Positions 18,588 through 27,392 of a DNA stretch of 64,000 nucleotides are shown piece after piece. Below the pieces are notes generated by a model. That model did not search any database, was not told the origin of the DNA, and worked only from the letters and a program-made list of their open reading frames with translations. The translations under genes were made by a program, and so were the position numbers. The stretch is from Nitrospirales bacterium. Its GTDB lineage: Bacteria; Nitrospirota; Nitrospiria; Nitrospirales; UBA8639. The DNA lies in the NCBI GenBank assembly GCA_022828225.1, contig JAJEJG010000001.1:51732-115731 (forward strand), in the 5' to 3' direction. The stretch's first letter is position 1. Each line of letters starts with the position of its first letter.

Positions 18588-19718
18588 TCACACATTATTT
18601 CCAGGTGTAACTCGCCACTTTCCCATCAGCAGTTTCTGCATAATCTCCCGTTTTTGTCTGCGGTATAGATAGGTGAGTTGTTCGAGCAATGCTATATCTT
18701 TCTTGGCAGCATCAAGGATATTCGCAATTCGTTTTTGTTCAGCGAGCGAGGAAAGTTGTATTTTTACCTTATGCACGTCATTTCTATTCAATCCAGGGAC
18801 GCCTGATTGCAGACCCATTTTGTTTAGGTTTGATCCCAGCAATAAGTAGTATAAAAAGAGCAAAGATATCTGCTGTTCTTGTACTTTGATGTAGAAAGTC
18901 GTATCAATTGGGAATCCATCCACAATAGAGTACTGCACCATCCCGGCGGAGCCTTTTCTTCCTACAATAATAAAAGGGCCTTCGATTAAGTATTTGTCGT
19001 GATAGCCAACTATTCCATTTGAGCCAAATACTGGATATTTCCCAGCTTTTCTATCTTGTTCTTTAAGTGGCTTGCCATACTCCAAAGTACAAACCTCTCC
19101 CAACTTTACCTTCTGCTGTTTCGGGTTGTTCTTTTGGTCACTGATAAGCCTTTTCAGCAACCACTTAAACTGCTTCTCCTTGGCGGCGATGAGGCGTTCG
19201 GTTTTTTCTATGGCGACATCCCAAGTGCTTATTGTTTTGACGATCTTATCCTGCTGGTCTTTGGACGGGCGGGGGATCTTTAAGGCACAGAGTTTTTCTC
19301 GGGTGAGGTGAGCGATGCTGGTTTCACCAACAATTTTAGTTACTCCATTGTTCGCGGTGACGTGTTCCATATAAATGCACATAAAGTAGGGATTGATCGC
19401 GTTTTTGTTTTTTGGCCGTAATCTGTGCAACGCCTTCTGGTAATAAAAGTTCGTTGAGCGTTCATGCCAAATCGCACAGCGACCTACTTCGCCTCCTTCG
19501 CACATCAATATATCGCCCTGCTTGAGGGAGTATTTCTCTCTTTCACTTTCGGTGAAATGCATTGACTTGACGTTTTCGAGGTTGAATTTCCCCCATTGAA
19601 CGTTGAAGTTTGCCAAGTAAGGAAATTGTTCTCCTTCCTTGGCCCTGGGGCTTAGCATCTTTCCCAACTGTACATCAAAAAGTTCTCCAACCTTTTTCAG
19701 AGGCCACCCATGCTTCAT
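18588..19718 (-). CDS. hsdS: Type I RM specificity subunit, full-length (HsdS)
   Basis: DNA-recognition subunit with two target-recognition domains, 376 residues. TRD1 spans ~1-140 (WPLKKVGELFDVQLGKML.., ending ALKIPRPSKDQQDKIVKTI). The central conserved helix is AIEKTERLIAAKEKQFKWLL near 170-190. TRD2 spans ~205-335 (VKLGEVCTLEYGKPL.., ending KIQLSSLAEQKRIANIL). The C-terminal helix contains LLEQLTYLYRRQKREIMQKL. Its start overlaps the rhuM stop by four bases (ATGA), so it is translationally coupled. The STAND gene follows 21 bp downstream. Confidence 0.93.
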   Translation of the reverse strand: MKHGWPLKKVGELFDVQLGKMLSPRAKEGEQFPYLANFNVQWGKFNLENVKSMHFTESEREKYSLKQGDILMCEGGEVGRCAIWHERSTNFYYQKALHRLRPKNKNAINPYFMCIYMEHVTANNGVTKIVGETSIAHLTREKLCALKIPRPSKDQQDKIVKTISTWDVAIEKTERLIAAKEKQFKWLLKRLISDQKNNPKQQKVKLGEVCTLEYGKPLKEQDRKAGKYPVFGSNGIVGYHDKYLIEGPFIIVGRKGSAGMVQYSIVDGFPIDTTFYIKVQEQQISLLFLYYLLLGSNLNKMGLQSGVPGLNRNDVHKVKIQLSSLAEQKRIANILDAAKKDIALLEQLTYLYRRQKREIMQKLLMGKWRVTPGNNV

Positions 19719-20821
19719 TCACCGACCTCCGGCTTTTCTGATTCCGATGCGCCACTTCGTTTTTTGCCAAGCCGCCTTTCCAGTTTTCTGGTCTCCTTAT
19801 CAAAGTCGGATTCAAACAGGCGATCCTGGATGATGCGATACTTCTCGAATTCGCTTTCGGCGTGGTCCTTGGCAATCTCGGTGCTGATTTTCCCTGCATC
19901 CTTTAAAATGTCGCGCTCGTTGAATCTCAGAAATTCATCCAGCCGTTTTGCCCAGTCTTCCATGGTCATGGGAATTTTGCGTTGTGCGCGGTCTTCGGCA
20001 AGGTCAAGATAGGCGCCGACAATACGCCCCAACGATTCCATCTCTTCTTTGGACAGATAATTCTTGGCGACCGACACGTCGGTTTTCAGAATTTTTCCGT
20101 CGGGGCTTCCTTCCCAACTGGTCAGCCCCATGTTTTCCACGCTGCTGTCTGCACGGTGTTTGATGAGTTCCGCGGCGGTCTGGCCGTGAATGGCGTAATG
20201 CAGTTTATTTTGTACGTTGGCGAAAAACTCACGGGTGGTCGGGGCGTCCTTGTCGTAATCCAGGCTGGTGGCGTAAATGTCCGTGATTTTCTGATAAAAG
20301 CGCCGCTCGCTCAGACGGATTTCACGGATTTCAGAGAGCAGGCGCTCAAAATAATCTTCGCCAAGGAATACTCCCTGTTCCAGGCGCTTCTTATCCAGCA
20401 CATAGCCCTTGACGGCAAATTCCCGCAGGATACGTGTCGCCCATTGGCGGAATTGTGTGGCCCGTTTGGAGTTTACCCGGTACCCAACCGAGATGATGGC
20501 ATCGAGGTTGTAGAACTCCAACTCCCTTTCCACGTTGCGATTGCCTTCTTTCCGAACTGTTCGGAAATTCCGAACAGTTGAACTCTTGTTCAGTTCCTTA
20601 GAAGTGTAAATATTGCGTAAATGTTCGCTGATCGTGGATTTTGTCGTATCAAACAACTCCGCCATGAGTTTTTGCGTGAGCCAGATGGTTTCGTCCTGGT
20701 AGCGTACTTCAATCCCATCCTCCCCGGTTTGATTGGTGAAAATGAGAAATTCCGCCGTGCTGTTACGGATGGTCAGGCTTTTGGAGGGTTTGTTGCTCAT
20801 ATCCGTGGATTTATTTTTCAA
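19715..20821 (-). CDS. RhuM-family protein
   Basis: 368 residues of the RhuM family. Seen: VRYQDETIWLTQKLMAELFD near 40, with a helix-turn-helix-like TTKSTISEHLRNI; FYNLDAIISVGYRVNSKRAT near 103-122; FRQWATRILREF; and the C-terminal helical domain from about residue 160. RhuM genes recur inside type I RM and other defence operons; the biochemical role is unknown, and DNA binding is inferred from the N-terminal part. It overlaps the hsdM end by 11 bp and hsdS by 4 bp, so it is fully embedded in the operon. Confidence 0.88.
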   Translation of the reverse strand: MKNKSTDMSNKPSKSLTIRNSTAEFLIFTNQTGEDGIEVRYQDETIWLTQKLMAELFDTTKSTISEHLRNIYTSKELNKSSTVRNFRTVRKEGNRNVERELEFYNLDAIISVGYRVNSKRATQFRQWATRILREFAVKGYVLDKKRLEQGVFLGEDYFERLLSEIREIRLSERRFYQKITDIYATSLDYDKDAPTTREFFANVQNKLHYAIHGQTAAELIKHRADSSVENMGLTSWEGSPDGKILKTDVSVAKNYLSKEEMESLGRIVGAYLDLAEDRAQRKIPMTMEDWAKRLDEFLRFNERDILKDAGKISTEIAKDHAESEFEKYRIIQDRLFESDFDKETRKLERRLGKKRSGASESEKPEVGE

Positions 20822-22331
20822 GTTCCTTCAGCATTTTGCGCATCTTGCGGCGGACTTCAGTCAACTCGGTCTCCAACTGCTCAATTTCCTGCTCTACCGC
20901 GTGAATATCAATCGGCTCCTCTTCCTCGAAGGTGTCCACGTAGCGTGGGATGTTGAGGTTGAAATCGTTTTCTTCGATCTCCGCAGTGCCGGCTAGGTGC
21001 GCATATTTCTCAATAGATTTCCGTTTCTCATACGTCAGAACGATTTTGTCGAGGTGCTCGTCAAGCAGCGTGTTCCGGTTTTTGCCCGGCTGGTATTCCC
21101 TGCTTGCGTCAATAAACAGCACGTCTTTGCGTGATTCGTTTGCGCCGCCTTTTTCTCGGGAACGGTCGAAGATGAGAATGGCGACCGGGATGGACGTGGT
21201 CGGGAACAGGTTGCCCGGCAGGCCGACTACCGCGTCCAGCAGGTTTTCTTCTATCAGCTTCCGGCGAATGCGTCCTTCGGCCGAGCCGCGAAATAACACT
21301 CCGTGCGGCACCACGACTGCCACGCGGCCTTTCTTTTGCAGCGCGACTTCAATCATGTGCGTGATAAAGGCGAAATCTCCCTTGGATTTGGGTGGGATCC
21401 CGCGCCAGAAGCGCTTGAAGCGGTCGTTCATGGCTTCTTCCGCCCCCCATTTGTCCAGGGAGAACGGCGGGTTGGCGACGATGTTGTCGAACTTCATCAA
21501 CCGGTCCTTCTCTACCAGGGCCGGGCCTGTGAGAGTATTGCACCATTCAATCCGGGCTGAATCCATGCCGTGGAGAAACATGTTCATGCGGCACAACGCC
21601 CACGTGCCGCCGTTCACTTCCATGCCGGACAAAGAGAAGTTCTTGTCGCCCACCTGTCGTGCGGCTTCAACCAGCAGGCCGCCGGACCCGCAGGCCGGAT
21701 CGCAGATCCGGGCTCCGGGTTTCGGCGCACACAGACGCGCCGCCAATTCCGATACCTTGTGAGGCGTGTAAAACTCCCCGGCTTTCTTCCCCGCGTCGGA
21801 GGCAAACTTCTCGATCAGATAGATATAGGTGTTGCCGATTACGTCTTCGGATACCCGGTTGGGGTTCAGGTCGAGATCGGGCTTGTTGAAATCTTCCAAC
21901 AGCATCTTCAAGCGCCGGTTGCGGTCCTTGGTCCTGCCCAGTTTGGCTTCCGAATTGAAATTGATGTTGCGGAAAACCCCTTCTAATTTTGTCCTGTTCT
22001 TGTCTTCAATGGTATCCAGGGCTTCGTTGATCAACTCGCCGATATTGGCTTCGTTGCGCTTTTCGTAAAGCTCGTAGAACCCGGCGCCTTCGGGCAGCAC
22101 AAACCGTTCGCGTTCCAGCCTCCGGCGAATTCTGGCGTCGTCACCGCCGAAGCGCTTCCGGTATTCCTCGAGATGCGCCTTCCAGGTGTCCGATATGTAC
22201 TTCACGAACAGCATGACGAGAATGTAGTCCTTATAGTCCGTGGCATCCATCACGCCTCGGAAAGTGTCGCAGGATTTCCACGCGGCGGTGTTAATGTCTT
22301 GCTGTTTGATTTCTTCTTTATCCATTTGCAT
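20811..22331 (-). CDS. hsdM: Type I RM methyltransferase, M subunit (HsdM)
   Basis: N6-adenine DNA methyltransferase that protects host sites. 506 residues. The N-terminal HsdM_N bundle starts with NTAAWKSCDTFRGVMD. The catalytic Rossmann domain has GEFYTPHKVSELAARL near 186, SAM-binding motif I DPACGSGG at 211-218, and catalytic motif IV NPPF at 287-290. The C-terminal coiled coil (QEIEQLETELTEVRRKMRK) probably contacts HsdS. Complete and apparently functional. Preceded by the half-size HsdS gene (12 bp gap) and followed by rhuM. Confidence 0.96.
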   Translation of the reverse strand: MQMDKEEIKQQDINTAAWKSCDTFRGVMDATDYKDYILVMLFVKYISDTWKAHLEEYRKRFGGDDARIRRRLERERFVLPEGAGFYELYEKRNEANIGELINEALDTIEDKNRTKLEGVFRNINFNSEAKLGRTKDRNRRLKMLLEDFNKPDLDLNPNRVSEDVIGNTYIYLIEKFASDAGKKAGEFYTPHKVSELAARLCAPKPGARICDPACGSGGLLVEAARQVGDKNFSLSGMEVNGGTWALCRMNMFLHGMDSARIEWCNTLTGPALVEKDRLMKFDNIVANPPFSLDKWGAEEAMNDRFKRFWRGIPPKSKGDFAFITHMIEVALQKKGRVAVVVPHGVLFRGSAEGRIRRKLIEENLLDAVVGLPGNLFPTTSIPVAILIFDRSREKGGANESRKDVLFIDASREYQPGKNRNTLLDEHLDKIVLTYEKRKSIEKYAHLAGTAEIEENDFNLNIPRYVDTFEEEEPIDIHAVEQEIEQLETELTEVRRKMRKMLKELEK

Positions 22332-22343
22332 TCTTCTCCAAAG

Positions 22344-22916
22344 TCAGAAAGCGGCACGCATCAGGATTTTTTCCACGTACTTCGCTCGCTTTTGCTTGAT
22401 CTCTTCAAACAGGGCGGTTTCCTTCGTCTGCATGGCTACTATTTTTTCAATTTTGCTCTGCACCTCCAAGGCGGGCAGGGGAATTGTCAGGTCGCCCAAG
22501 TGCTTCAAGGTTATCATTTTCAGGGCCGAGCCTTCCGTTCTTTGGTAGAGAAATCGTTGTGCGGGAGTTTGATTGATATACCAGCACAGATACCCGGGCA
22601 GCACACGGGATGGATCTTTTACCCTGATAAGGAAAAGAGGGGCCGACAAAACCGCGTTTCCTATGTTACTCGGTACGATGACGGCGGTGGTTGTCCGGCC
22701 CCGTGACCTGAATATGATGTCTCCGGGCTTCAGGAAGGTGACGTTGCGTGGCGTTTTCAGGTTAAGCTTTTCGAGAGTTTCAATTTTAACGGATGTGTTG
22801 TCGAGATCTTTCATCTGAACAACGAACAGGCCCTCCGAGCCAGAAGAAGCTTCATGGCGGGGTCTGAAATTTGTGCCCATGCTCAAGTGGGCGATCTCTT
22901 TGAGAAAGGTCTGCAT
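22344..22916 (-). CDS. Half-size HsdS-like specificity protein (single TRD)
   Basis: About 190 residues beginning MQTFLKEIAHLSMGTNFRPR from ATG 22916, the first gene of the RM operon. It has one target-recognition domain (residues ~5-145, ending MITLKHLGDLTIPLPALEVQ) and one dimerisation helix (KIEKIVAMQTKETALFEEIK). Half-size S proteins of this type can pair as dimers. An upstream in-frame ATG at 22973 exists, but the extension covers a consensus-like promoter, so 22916 is preferred. The same operon also encodes a full HsdS, so either two specificities or a regulator-like role is possible. Confidence 0.82.
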   Translation of the reverse strand: MQTFLKEIAHLSMGTNFRPRHEASSGSEGLFVVQMKDLDNTSVKIETLEKLNLKTPRNVTFLKPGDIIFRSRGRTTTAVIVPSNIGNAVLSAPLFLIRVKDPSRVLPGYLCWYINQTPAQRFLYQRTEGSALKMITLKHLGDLTIPLPALEVQSKIEKIVAMQTKETALFEEIKQKRAKYVEKILMRAAF

Positions 22917-22923
22917 ACGAGAA

Positions 22924-22952
22924 ATGTAACCCCCTATTTTCTCGAAAGTCAA
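22924..22952 (-). promoter_or_regulatory. Promoter of the RM operon, predicted leaderless
   Basis: On the minus strand: TTGACT (22952-22947), a 17-bp spacer, TTACAT (22929-22924). The -10 box ends seven bases before ATG 22916, so transcription should start at or next to the start codon. No Shine-Dalgarno is present. Confidence 0.65.
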
Positions 22953-23070
22953 GCATTTAAAGTTGTAACGCAATTACTTTTTGTAAATTTAGTCTGTAGG
23001 CGAGGGGTCGTGTTACGGGAATCTGCCAAGGCCTACCGCCTAAACATGCAGAAATGAAGAGGAAAAGAAG

Positions 23071-23106
23071 GACTCTGGATTCCCGATTACAAATGTCGGG
23101 AATGAC
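23071..23106. repeat. RU1 half element
   Basis: ACTCTGGATTCCCGATTACAAATGTCGGGAATGAC-type hairpin unit beyond the promoter end of the RM operon. It is the leftmost RU1 copy in the window. Confidence 0.75.
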
Positions 23107-23180
23107 CGTTCAGGGTGCATTGATTTCGTATCAGGGACAGAGCAGGCACCCAGTAAGGAGCCCTCAGACGGGCTTTGGGA

Positions 23181-23858
23181 TCAGGTTGCCAGGTGGGCGA
23201 TGAGGCGGTCGGCGAGGCGGTGGCATTCGGGGAGAACGGTCTCTGCCGATGCCAACAGGGCCTCGGTCGTGGTTTGGGCCCGTTGGACGTCGGTGGCGCA
23301 TTCGCGGCAGAGGGCTTCGACGCCTTGGACTTCCAATTCCAGGTGGAACAGGAGCCCGTAGGCGCGGTCCCCGTAGCGAAAGGCTTGGACCGGATAGAAC
23401 TCGGACGCGGCGAGCACGCAGGCTCCCGGCGGCAGGGTGAATCCTTCGCCGTGCCATTGAAAGACCGTGAACTCGCGGGGAAACGTACCGAACACCGCGT
23501 CGACGTCTTCTTCGACGACGCGCGTCACCGGGGTCGGTCCGATTTCCAGGCGAGGGCCGGGACGCACCTGTCCGCCCAAGGCCTTGGCCATGAATTGAGA
23601 GCCCAGGCACACGCCCATGACCGGAATGCCCGCCTCGATCGCGTGTCGAATGAACAGCAGTTCTTTTTCAATCCACGGGTCGGAATCATTCACGGACATG
23701 GGACCGCCCATGACCAGGAGGAAATCCGGAGGCGTGCGAGGAAGATCCCGTTCCGGGACCAGCAGCGTTTCGATCTGATAGTGACGGTTCTCCAACGCCC
23801 GCCGAAACGCGCCGGGGCCTTCGAAGGGAACGTGTTGGAGGCACAGGGCCTGCTTCAT
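23181..23858 (-). CDS. Class I glutamine amidotransferase domain protein (GMP synthase amidotransferase-like)
   Basis: Stand-alone 225-residue glutaminase-fold protein. The catalytic triad is visible: nucleophile Cys84 in GVCLGSQ, and the His-Glu pair in LFHLELE near 173-179. Other landmarks are LVMGGPMSVNDSDPW near 48-62 and FQWHGEGFTLPPG near 133-145. There is no ATP-pyrophosphatase domain, so it is not GuaA itself. The acceptor is unknown. It reads toward the left, 37 bp after the methyltransferase gene, and the two may be co-transcribed. Confidence 0.85.
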   Translation of the reverse strand: MKQALCLQHVPFEGPGAFRRALENRHYQIETLLVPERDLPRTPPDFLLVMGGPMSVNDSDPWIEKELLFIRHAIEAGIPVMGVCLGSQFMAKALGGQVRPGPRLEIGPTPVTRVVEEDVDAVFGTFPREFTVFQWHGEGFTLPPGACVLAASEFYPVQAFRYGDRAYGLLFHLELEVQGVEALCRECATDVQRAQTTTEALLASAETVLPECHRLADRLIAHLAT

Positions 23859-23895
23859 GGGAACGACGGGTTGAGGAGGGGATGAGTCGCGGCGA

Positions 23896-24531
23896 TTACG
23901 AGTGGGAATACCCGTTTTTCGCGTTCACGCATTCCACCAGGTACCAATATTGGAAGGGATTCATTTTTTCCTGTTTCGTGACCTGGAGGGTCGTGCCTTC
24001 GAGCACGTGGTGGAGGGACAAATCCGTGCGGAACCCGATCCGCTGGCAGATGGGGGAAATCAGTTTCTCCACGGCGGCGATGAATTTATTGCCGTTGCTG
24101 AAGTGGTTCAACATGACGATGCGCCCGCCCGGGCGGCAGACGCGAATCATCTCCGACACGACTTTCCGGTAATCCGGGACCGCGGTGACGACGTAGGCGG
24201 CCATCACCAGGTCGAAGGTATCGTCCGGGAACGACATGGCTCCCGCGTCCATGCGCTGGAGGGTGACGTGTTCGAGGCCGTGCTTGGTAATGCGCTCTTC
24301 GGCCTTCTTCAGCATGCCTTCCGAGAGGTCGATGCCCGTGATCCGGCAGTGGGTCGGATACAAAGGCAGGGCCATGCCCGTGCCCACGCCGACTTCCAGC
24401 ACGTGCTCATCAAGAGCGATTTTCAGCCCCCTAACGGCCGATTCGCGTGATTCATCAAAAGCCTTCCCGAAGGTTTGGTCGTAGACCGAGGAGTAATTCG
24501 TATAGACGCGCTCCAGGCTTTCCAGGTTCAT
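23896..24531 (-). CDS. Class I SAM-dependent methyltransferase (PmtA/UbiE-like)
   Basis: About 211 residues from ATG 24531 (AGGAA upstream; an ATG at 24564 with AAGGGG upstream would add 11 residues). Rossmann motif I is VLEVGVGTGMALPLYP near 45, motif II ITGIDLSEGMLKKAEER, then DAGAMSFPDDTFDLVMAAYV and RPGGRIVMLNHF. The opening VYTNYSSVYDQTFGKAFDES and the length resemble bacterial phosphatidylethanolamine N-methyltransferases, but the substrate cannot be fixed from sequence. It is probably transcribed with the amidotransferase downstream. Confidence 0.8.
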   Translation of the reverse strand: MNLESLERVYTNYSSVYDQTFGKAFDESRESAVRGLKIALDEHVLEVGVGTGMALPLYPTHCRITGIDLSEGMLKKAEERITKHGLEHVTLQRMDAGAMSFPDDTFDLVMAAYVVTAVPDYRKVVSEMIRVCRPGGRIVMLNHFSNGNKFIAAVEKLISPICQRIGFRTDLSLHHVLEGTTLQVTKQEKMNPFQYWYLVECVNAKNGYSHS

Positions 24532-24564
24532 GGCCTGTTCCTGTTGGTTTATTCCATTTCCCAT

Positions 24565-24889
24565 GCCATACCCCTTGCTAGTTGAGCGACCAGATCACTT
24601 GCGGTTACACGAACGTTAATTCGGGAAAGCGTGAGACGGGAGTGCTCCCGTTCTGCCCCAGCACCGTTGGAAGGCCCATCTGAAGCGGGCACGATAGGGG
24701 CTGAAATTTAACACTACGCCGACGATGAGTCAACCGTTTGGTTCCCCGTACTCATCCGGTCGAGAGCCGGCCGGACGGCTGATAGGCGTTGAAAAGAGGT
24801 AGGGATGTTTCTTACAATTCAGTCTTGCCGTCAGGCTATAGGGATCCCTTGGTTATCCGTGCCCATCTGAAGCAAAAAGGAGAGACCGC
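24565..24889. promoter_or_regulatory. Divergent intergenic region with promoter for the exported protein gene
   Basis: A sigma70-like promoter reads rightward: TTGAAA 24789-24794, an 18-bp spacer, TACAAT 24813-24818. A short perfect hairpin ACGGGAG-TG-CTCCCGT lies near 24639-24655. The 13-mer GCCCATCTGAAGC occurs twice (24674-24686 and 24861-24873). I see no tRNA or recognisable riboswitch here. Confidence 0.5.
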
Positions 24890-25552
24890 ATGAGCTCACG
24901 TGAACGATACCACTACCGGAAAAAGGCATTCGGGCTCATGTTGGTTTTTGCGTTGGGAGCGATGGGGTCGCCGGCGTTGGCGATCGACGTCGAGTTGACG
25001 TTGGAGCAAGCCCAGCAGATCATGGCCTCGGCACGAGGCCCCATGGAGCAGGCGGCGTCCAATGACGAAATGTTCGCCATCATCAAAGCCGCGGACAAGA
25101 ACTCGCGCATCGGGGACGACCCGGCCGTCAAGCCCTGTGGGAGCAGCGCGATTCTTCGAACGAAAACCTATTGGTTCGAATATTTCGGACGTGAAGAAGG
25201 CCGGCGGTCCAAGGTCGCAAAGCAGGAAGTCCGGATGCCGGAAGCCAAAATCCAGGAAATCCTCAATATGCCCAACCTTGAAATGGAGATCGGGCTGTGC
25301 GGACAGGAAGAGTTTTTTGCCGAAGGGGCCGACGTGGCCCTGCAACAGGGGTCCACGAACGTCATGGCTGTGGACAAAGGCAAGCCCAGCCGGGGCCGGA
25401 AAATTCCCGGATCGGAGATGGACTACGTGTCGCGGTTTTCCGCCCGGTTCGCCTATCAGGATTTTGACCCGCAGGCCGTGACGAATATCGTCGTGTTCTT
25501 CCCCGACGGCAAATTGGTCACGATCGAGGCGGACTTTTCGAAGATCAAATAA
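24890..25552 (+). CDS. Exported protein of unknown function
   Basis: 220 residues with a strong ribosome site (AAGGAGAG six bases before ATG). An N-terminal signal peptide (KKAFGLMLVFALGAMGSPALA, cleavage after ALA near residue 31) directs it to the periplasm. The mature part starts with a predicted helix (LTLEQAQQIMASA), has two cysteines (PCGSS, GLCGQ) that could pair, and ends in a beta-rich segment (AVTNIVVFFPDGKLVTIEAD). I do not recognise the family. It has its own promoter and is convergent with the ABC exporter gene. Confidence 0.75.
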   Translation: MSSRERYHYRKKAFGLMLVFALGAMGSPALAIDVELTLEQAQQIMASARGPMEQAASNDEMFAIIKAADKNSRIGDDPAVKPCGSSAILRTKTYWFEYFGREEGRRSKVAKQEVRMPEAKIQEILNMPNLEMEIGLCGQEEFFAEGADVALQQGSTNVMAVDKGKPSRGRKIPGSEMDYVSRFSARFAYQDFDPQAVTNIVVFFPDGKLVTIEADFSKIK

Positions 25553-25595
25553 GACCAACGATCGTTAGGCCGGAAATCGACGACGGTGGCTTCCC

Positions 25596-27371
25596 TCAAG
25601 ACGCGGAAGCCGGCGTTTCCGATTCCACCATGCGAAGCGTATACAGGTGACGGTACAGGCCGTCCTGCTGCATGAGCGCCGCGTGCGTGCCCTCCTCGAC
25701 GATCCTGCCCTTGTTGAGCACAAAGATCCGGTCGGCTTCCTGAATGGTCGTGAGACGGTGCGCGATCACCACGGTGGTGCGTCCCGCCATGAGTTCCTGT
25801 AACGCCCGTTGGACCAGCAGCTCGGATTCGGAATCCAGCGCCGACGTCGCTTCATCCAGAATCAGGAGCCGGGGATTCTTGAGGATGGCCCGGGCAATGG
25901 CAATGCGTTGCCGCTGCCCCCCGGACAGGTTGACGCCTTTTTCCCCGACCAGCGTGGCATACCCGTCCGGGAGCGCCGAAATGAATTCATGCGCGTGCGC
26001 CGCCCGGCTCGCTGCCAGAATATCCTCTTCCGAGGCGTCGTCCCGCCCGTATCGAATGTTTTCCATGATCGTGTCCCCGAACAGGACGGTTTCCTGCGGC
26101 ACGATGGCGAGTTGTCGATAGAAGCCGGCCAGTTGCAAGTCCCGCAGGTCTTGGTGGTCAATCGTGACGGCTCCTTCCGTCGGATCATAAAACCGGTGCA
26201 AGAGGTTGGCGATCGTACTTTTCCCTGAACCGGTCGGGCCCACCAACGCCACGATTTCGCCGGGCTGCACTTCAAAGGAGAGATCGGTGAGCACCGGGTG
26301 ACGCGGGTCATACGCAAAACTGACGTTCGAAAACTTGACGTGGCCTTGCACGTCGCGCAACGCGTGGGCGTGCGCGGCATCCGTGACTTCCGGCGCGGTG
26401 TCGAGTAATTCGAACACGCGTTCCAGGGCGCCCTGTCCCTCCTTCATCTGAGAAAAGATGCGTGCCGCGGCGCCGAACGGACCGATGAGAATTCCCGCGA
26501 ACAACACGAAGGCCAGGAGATCCCCCGGGGTCATGGCTCCGTCGATGACTTGCTTGCCGCCGTACCACAGGACCACCCCGGCCATGATCAACGTCAGGAG
26601 GGTGATGACGGGGATGAACACGGAAAGGATTTTGGCGCGGCTGAGGGTCCGGGCCACCAGCGCGTCCACCGCGGAGCCGAATCGGCCTTCCTCCCGGTCC
26701 GTCCGGACAAAGGATTTCACGACCCGAATGCCCGAAATCACTTCCTCGATGAGCGTGGACAGTGCGGCGGTGTGATCCTGAATTTGCGTAGAGAGGGATT
26801 TCAGCCGCTTGCCGAACAGGCGCGCCACCAGGACCAGGAGCGGCAGCAACAGGACGATCAGCAGGCAGAGTTTCCAATTCATGTACAGCAGGAACGCGAT
26901 GCCGCCCACGAGCGTCACCAGTTGCTTGGCGGAATCGATGGGGGTTTCGGTCACCAGGTTTTGGATGACGCCCACGTCGTTCATGAGCCGCGAAAGAATT
27001 TCCCCGGTTCGCCGTTTGGCAAAGAAGTTGAGTGACAGGGTTTGCAGATGACGGAACAGGTGGATGCGGAAATCCGCGATGATCAGTTGGGACAGGCGGG
27101 TGCTCAGGTAGCTCTGTCCCATGCTCAGGACGCTCTGGACGACGGCGATCACCAGAAACAGCAGGATCGTCTGCGTCATGCGTTCGACGTCCCGTTGGAC
27201 CGTGATAAGGTCCCACAGCGTACCGCCGAGTCTCAGCAGCGTCAGGTTGAGGGCCGCCACGCCCATGATCAGGACGCCGGCCAAGGCCAGTTGAGAAAGA
27301 TGCGGCCGGACAAACGGGAGCAGGCGGGAGAAGTAACTCATGGCAAGGTAGAGAGTATTTCCCCGGCCCAC
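25596..27371 (-). CDS. MsbA-type ABC exporter (fused membrane and ATPase domains)
   Basis: Homodimeric half-transporter, 591 residues from GTG 27371; ATG 27341 (MSYFSRLLPFVRPH) is an equally good start. Six transmembrane helices occupy ~15-310 (LALAGVLIMGVAALNL, IAFLLYMNWKLCLLIVLLL, LAFVLFAGILIGPF). The nucleotide-binding domain carries Walker A GPTGSGKST near 380, the Q-loop IVPQETVLFGD, signature LSGGQRQRIAIARA, Walker B LLILDEATSALD and the H-loop AHRLT. It resembles lipid A/lipid exporters and multidrug exporters; the substrate is not determinable. The tiny ribosomal-like gene lies 21 bp upstream on the same strand. Confidence 0.88.
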   Translation of the reverse strand: MGRGNTLYLAMSYFSRLLPFVRPHLSQLALAGVLIMGVAALNLTLLRLGGTLWDLITVQRDVERMTQTILLFLVIAVVQSVLSMGQSYLSTRLSQLIIADFRIHLFRHLQTLSLNFFAKRRTGEILSRLMNDVGVIQNLVTETPIDSAKQLVTLVGGIAFLLYMNWKLCLLIVLLLPLLVLVARLFGKRLKSLSTQIQDHTAALSTLIEEVISGIRVVKSFVRTDREEGRFGSAVDALVARTLSRAKILSVFIPVITLLTLIMAGVVLWYGGKQVIDGAMTPGDLLAFVLFAGILIGPFGAAARIFSQMKEGQGALERVFELLDTAPEVTDAAHAHALRDVQGHVKFSNVSFAYDPRHPVLTDLSFEVQPGEIVALVGPTGSGKSTIANLLHRFYDPTEGAVTIDHQDLRDLQLAGFYRQLAIVPQETVLFGDTIMENIRYGRDDASEEDILAASRAAHAHEFISALPDGYATLVGEKGVNLSGGQRQRIAIARAILKNPRLLILDEATSALDSESELLVQRALQELMAGRTTVVIAHRLTTIQEADRIFVLNKGRIVEEGTHAALMQQDGLYRHLYTLRMVESETPASAS

Positions 27372-27392
27372 CTGGTGCTGGAATTGTGAACC

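Noticed and set aside
23181..23858. GMP synthase (guaA)
   Set aside because: Only the amidotransferase domain is present; the ATP-pyrophosphatase and dimerisation domains are missing.
24565..24889. tRNA or riboswitch in the 325-bp spacer
   Set aside because: I looked for a cloverleaf and known riboswitch cores and found only short hairpins and a promoter.
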